DNA of 64,000 nt from Sipunculus nudus. Lineage: Eukaryota; Annelida; Sipuncula; Golfingiida; Sipunculidae. The position numbers and the translations under genes are program-made. Positions 60,122 to 64,000 of this stretch are shown piece after piece. Every line of letters starts with the position of its first letter. Within the stretch, counting starts at the first letter, position 1. The notes beneath the pieces were generated by a model that saw only the letters and a list, made by a program, of their open reading frames with translations, was not told where the DNA came from and searched no databases. Location: contig CM049310.1 in the NCBI GenBank assembly GCA_026874595.1, positions 20,314,058 to 20,378,057 of the forward strand. Reading direction: 5' to 3'.

Positions 60122-60442
60122 GTCTACCCACCAAGTGTTATGCAGTAATTGTTACTGTTTGCACTGATTTCATTAAAGGGATAGTCTCGTCTCCCCGACT
60201 GGGGCTTAACATCCTCCGACGCTTTGGCCCAGTCAGGGAGTTGGCTATATTTAGAATACGACTTCAGCAAGCCAGCACCAGTGACAGCAGCTGAAGTTAC
60301 AGCACTGGCGGTATCAGTGGGAAGCTATGACGCGTTCTATGCATGCAGGGTTCGGGCGTTTCCTTGGTTACGAAGAACGCGATCTGTTCGTTGACAGGGT
60401 CTGTCACTTGTCGTGTTGCTGATGGCGGCATGTAATTAACCC
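60122..60442 (+). promoter_or_regulatory. GC-richer presumed promoter/5' leader
   Basis: CpG-containing sequence directly ahead of the first frame of the P2X7-domain gene (GACGCGTT, AACGCGATC). No TATA box placed convincingly. Confidence 0.3.
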
Positions 60443-61919
60443 ATGGCTGTCCTGAAGTCTTTACAAATGAATCACAGGAAGTTCATGACCCCTGTGCCTG
60501 GCCCTGTTAATTCAGTAATGTTTCAAAGAATCACCTTTTCACACATTTATCAGCCATACCGGCTGCCCCGATCTGTCACTACTATACTAGTGTCAGTTCT
60601 GCAAGGCCTTCATCTGATCTCGCGTCCACTAAGCTGTCATGACTATATATCTAAACAAAACCTTCCACTGGAGTATTCATTCGATTCCCGTTTTGGTTTC
60701 ACTCGCGTAAGGCTAGAGATGTCAAGACAAAATCAAGAAGCAAGTGACAAAAGTGCGTGTTCTTGCGGGAACATATGTAACCGGTCCGGTCGTCGGAGGG
60801 GGGCTTGTCCGTGTCTCACTGAAGAGAATTTCTGCACAGATTCCTGCAACTGCTGGGTGGCCAAAATGGGTTGCACAAACAGACCTGGTCACCCAAACTC
60901 CGTTTTGTCGACTAGACTGGGAATGCAGGTAGAGGAAAACAATGATGGAAATTATGGAAGTGACGAGGAAGAGACAAGCAACGAAATGGAGGTAGGCCTG
61001 GAGCCCATGAACTAACTAATTTTGGAAATAGTTAAACCTTTAGGCCTATATATACGTGTGTGTGTGTACTGTTGACAAATTTATTGTAATTTGGTCGTGT
61101 AATTACAAAATATTTAATACAATTTATGTAGGCAATGTATTAGCTTGAAGTATTCGTTATTAGTTTTTTTTTAGAACATGTATCAGTATAGGCCTACACC
61201 CGGGTATTTAAAATAACTGAAGCCTTTTTTACAGGTTTCGGTCCAGTAATTACGACATCAGATTTAGAGACCCGAGTGAAAAGCATGATTTATAATGATT
61301 GAATTTGACCCATAAAGTTTTTTTTTACAACACAGAAATTATCCAGAATAAATTATGAAGGTTTCTTTTTTTTAAATGTTTTCCTATTATTTATTCCGGA
61401 AGTAAATGTTATATTCAAAATGTAATAGTTTAATATATGCAAGACCATGCTTTTTTTTTAAGGCTCCAGTACTGTTTGTTCGGTTTGAAGAGGAAGGGAA
61501 GAACATTTCAACAGTGACAGTTCCTGAAGAAGTAGATTTGGATAGATGCCTACAGGAACTAGCAGACGACCCCAAGTATTCGGTAAGTTATAAATAATTT
61601 TAAGTAAACACCTGCAACTGATTTTAAAAATGTCTTTATTCAGTATATGAACTATATTGTGTATGAACTATATATATACACAGATTTATACTCTGATATA
61701 TTCAAATACTTCCATATGTAACGATTATATACACCAATATATACACATCTATATATTATAGATATATAAAAACAAACACTGAAATTATATATAAATATAC
61801 AGATATATAGATAAATATAGATATATACCAGTTAAGTTCTAGTTCCTTGTTCAGTGAAAAATTTCTGTTTTTTTTTAATAATTACACAAAATAAAATGAC
61901 TTCCACCGTCCCAAGCATG

Positions 61920-61991
<72 letters not shown>

Positions 61992-63062
61992 AAAAATATA
62001 TATATATATATGTATAACAGCTAATACAAAACTTGTGCAGTGTATAAGGATATCTTCTTCACTTTTTTTGGACATGCATAACGCGTATGCTTTACATTCT
62101 ATATTTTGTTTAGGTTTCCATGCCTGCTGTTGGAACAGAACAAGGGAGCCCAAGTGTGTTAACAGAAAATGAGCCACAGTCAACAGGAGACATGGAACAT
62201 CCTGCAGTTGATAAGGTATAGTATTTCAGAACTAACATATGAATAGTCACATGATTAGGTTTTCTAGGCAACTTTCAGAATGGCAAAGAGAAATAATAAG
62301 GATAAAAAATGACAAAATTAATAGTTACATGATAAGGGTTTCTAGGCAACTTTCAGAATGACAAAGAGAAAATAATAAGGATCACAAAATGACAAAATGA
62401 ATAGTTACATGATTAGGGTTCCTGGGCATCTTTCAGAATGGCAAAGGGAAAATAATAAGGATCATAAAATGACAAAATTGTTCAAATTGACCCATAATTG
62501 ATAGACATAAAAATTTACTATTTTTATTATTCTTTTCTTTCAGTCTGTTTTTTCTGACTGGGATGCTGGAAAACTGAAAAAGTTCGCTGAATATGCAATC
62601 ACACAGTTTCCACAGTTGATGGAGTTGGCAGGAATACCCATGCCACCAGCTGGTACCCCGCCACCCTCACAGAGTCCAGAACCAGGCTCTCGCACCCCTG
62701 AATGGTGTCATTGTGGCAACTGTCACCCAATGCCAACCCTGAGGGAGCGCCTGTGCTGCAGAAAGAGAGCAGGGCCGTGCTTGTGTGTCACCTCAGCACA
62801 GGAGTTGCAAGAAATTGTGCTCCACAGAGGAGTGTTTTAGGTGGCTCTCAATGTCAGGAATGACATTTTTGTTTATGACAATGAGGCAAACAATAGGAAC
62901 CTACGATACACAGCATACAGGCAGTATGTTGTTTGGAAATACGGTTACCTAGGCAAGGGTTACCGTGTTGTTATCCCTAGTTGTGTAACTTGGAAAATCA
63001 GGGATGCCTTCCCAGAACCTGATGGGAAATATGTGGGGTTCACTGTTGGACGACTCCAGTAA
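60443..63062 (+). CDS. Cys-rich plus P2X7-type intracellular-domain protein, with in-frame stop
   Basis: Exons 60443-60991, 61463-61582, 62114-62215, 62544-63062; all introns GT-AG and phase 0. Exon 1 encodes a Cys-rich module (CSCGNICNRS, then CPCLTEENFCTDSCNCW). Its start is uncertain: ATG 60719 (MSRQNQEASDKS) precedes the module directly, while the 92 codons from 60443 show no domain. Exons 2-3 are acidic linkers. Exon 4 ends in the P2X7 ballast-type domain: PEWCHCGNCHPMPT, CCRKRAGPC, RYTAYRQYVVWKYGYLG, VVIPSCVTWKIRDAFPEPDG. In P2X7 this Zn/GDP-binding domain hangs from the channel; here there are no membrane helices. TAG at 62838-62840 cuts the domain after LHRGVF, where homologues usually have an acidic residue before VAL, so GAG to TAG is likely. 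Frame and domain continue after it to TAA at 63060. AATAAA follows at 63231. Recent pseudogene, polymorphism or error. Confidence 0.85.
61921..61984. repeat. (TA)n microsatellite in intron 2
   Basis: TA tract in the intron between exons 2 and 3 of the P2X7-domain gene. Confidence 0.95.
62240..62478. repeat. Three-copy 79-80-bp tandem repeat in intron 3
   Basis: AATAGT(C/T)ACATGAT-AGG-TT recurs near 62242, 62321 and 62400, each followed by TTTCAGAATG-CAAAG and AATAATAAGGAT. Entirely within intron 3. Confidence 0.9.
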
Positions 63063-63230
63063 CTGAACTATTTTATTTCCTGTTTTCTAAATGTAATCAT
63101 ATATTTCCTTGCATGTGACTCATAACATTATAAATTTATAAGTGAATGCATTGGTGGTTTTTTTTTAGATACACTGGATTCTATTTTAAATACATCGGAT
63201 TTGCACTGCAATGAACTAAAGTCATTAGAC

Positions 63231-63236
63231 AATAAA
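63231..63236 (+). terminator. Poly(A) signal of the P2X7-domain gene
   Basis: AATAAA about 170 bases past the TAA stop. Confidence 0.7.
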
Positions 63237-63441
63237 GATAACAATCTGTCAGGGTCCCAAAATTGGCAGTGCAGAGGCTAAAAAGTACATTGCAACCCCT
63301 GAACACTCCAGCTCTATAAATAAGAAATGAAAAATGTAAACTATGGAAATGTTTTTATGTTTGAAATACATAGAGATGTACGAAATCAGAATTTTGTCTA
63401 AGCAAAAATCACTCCAGTACTATTAATAGGCCAGTCTAAAT

Positions 63442-64000
63442 CTATTTTTTACTGTCTGGTGTAGTGGGACCTTTGCCCTTTCTCTGTACATATGCCTGTG
63501 CCAAAGACTCCTCTGATGGCTTTGGCTTTGCCGCAGTGTAAGGCCTAATATGTGAAGGATCCCCAGGGATGGGTGGGGGCTTGGAGTCCATTCTCTCCAC
63601 TGAATAGCCTCTTTCCTCCAAGATGTCAGCCAGCAGGCCTGGCACATACAAGTATTTTTTTAAATCCTTGTATGGAACAGCTGTCCAGGTGGATGCCACT
63701 TTACTGTATCTATTCCTCAATCTGCAATTATAAAAGGACACATATTAAAAAAAACCATGTAATCTACAGTTTCCATGTTCATGATAGAAACTTCCTATCA
63801 GTTGATTTAAATTTATTTTTAAGTCTTGAATAATATGTCCTATGATGAAAACTTTGTCATTGGGGGGGGGGGGGGGGAATGTTATGGGAAAAGCTGAAAT
63901 GAATTTAGAGACTATAGTCAATACCTGAGTAGCAACTGGTTTCTTAACTGTTTAAATTCTAATGTTACATGATGACCACCACAATCTATGATAACCTTTC
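63442..64000 (-). CDS. Last two exons of a gene running off the right edge, unknown product
   Basis: Exon 63721-63442 begins at acceptor AATTGCAG and ends in TAG; the upstream exon covers 64000-63925 and ends at donor CTCAG|GTATTG. Both sides are phase 2, giving a continuous frame: VIIDCGGHHVTLEFKQLRNQ, then RNRYSKVASTWTAVPYKDLK, YLYVPGLLADILEERGY, and a Pro/Lys-rich tail (KPPPIPGD, RKGKGPTTPDSKK). No domain recognised. A C-terminal basic tail and the absence of a membrane span suggest a nuclear or cytosolic protein. It converges with the P2X7-domain gene (tail to tail, 380 bp apart). An intron G-tract lies at 63861-63877. Confidence 0.7.

Noticed and set aside
1-64000. CRISPR arrays, operons, riboswitches, bacterial origins
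   Set aside because: The direct repeats found are eukaryotic satellites and transposon parts with no spacer-repeat regularity; no prokaryotic signals are present.

Overview
The window reads as AT-rich animal nuclear DNA. Its genes are split by GT-AG introns or are large single-exon types. It is packed with degenerate retroelements, TIR/TSD-bounded DNA transposons, microsatellites and poly-C tracts. An LRR/TIR Toll-like receptor, an ankyrin/SOCS-box protein, a P2X7-type C-terminal domain outside a channel, and GIY-YIG Penelope-like elements together suggest a lophotrochozoan, most likely a bivalve mollusc. This is inference; no ribosomal or mitochondrial marker is present.

Layout. 1-5.8 kb is a nest of mobile elements: a decayed Penelope-like retroelement split by a 2.5-kb hAT-like insertion (8-bp TSD), then a PIF-like element (TAA TSD) that itself carries a smaller MITE. 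6.6-8.8 kb is a single-exon Toll-like receptor on the minus strand, broken by one base in an A7 run. 9.27-10.40 kb is a solo LTR with a 5-bp TSD. 11-26.7 kb holds three LINE remnants, several MITEs, four tandem-repeat arrays and a diverged direct duplication of about 1.1-1.8 kb; the second copy carries an isolated signal-peptide exon. 27.4-28.8 kb is an ankyrin-repeat SOCS-box gene on the minus strand, with a possible 5' exon at 30.4-30.8 kb.

35.1-39.1 kb holds a seven-exon minus-strand gene that I assembled from splice sites and phases: 180 residues, uninterrupted frame, C-terminal half resembling DUF4347. Overlapping 39.3-50.0 kb is a second minus-strand gene with three consecutive phase-compatible exons and an unknown product; a 279-codon single-exon gene with its own TATA box lies inside its 6.4-kb intron. 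50.1-52.3 kb is a repeat block with recurring 12-bp palindromes. A further minus-strand exon sits at 52.8-53.0 kb. 55.8-59.0 kb holds a LINE remnant and a complete Mutator-like element with terminal inverted repeats of about 450 bp and a perfect 9-bp TSD. 60.4-63.1 kb is a four-exon plus-strand gene joining a cysteine-rich module to a P2X7-type intracellular (ballast) domain, interrupted by one in-frame TAG. It converges with a minus-strand gene whose last two exons lie at 63.4-64.0 kb and which runs off the window.

The genes form no operon or obvious pathway. TLR, ASB and P2X7-domain proteins are all from families linked to immune or stress signalling, but their proximity here proves nothing. 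Most of the informative structure is mobile-element archaeology, with several insertions datable relative to each other by nesting.
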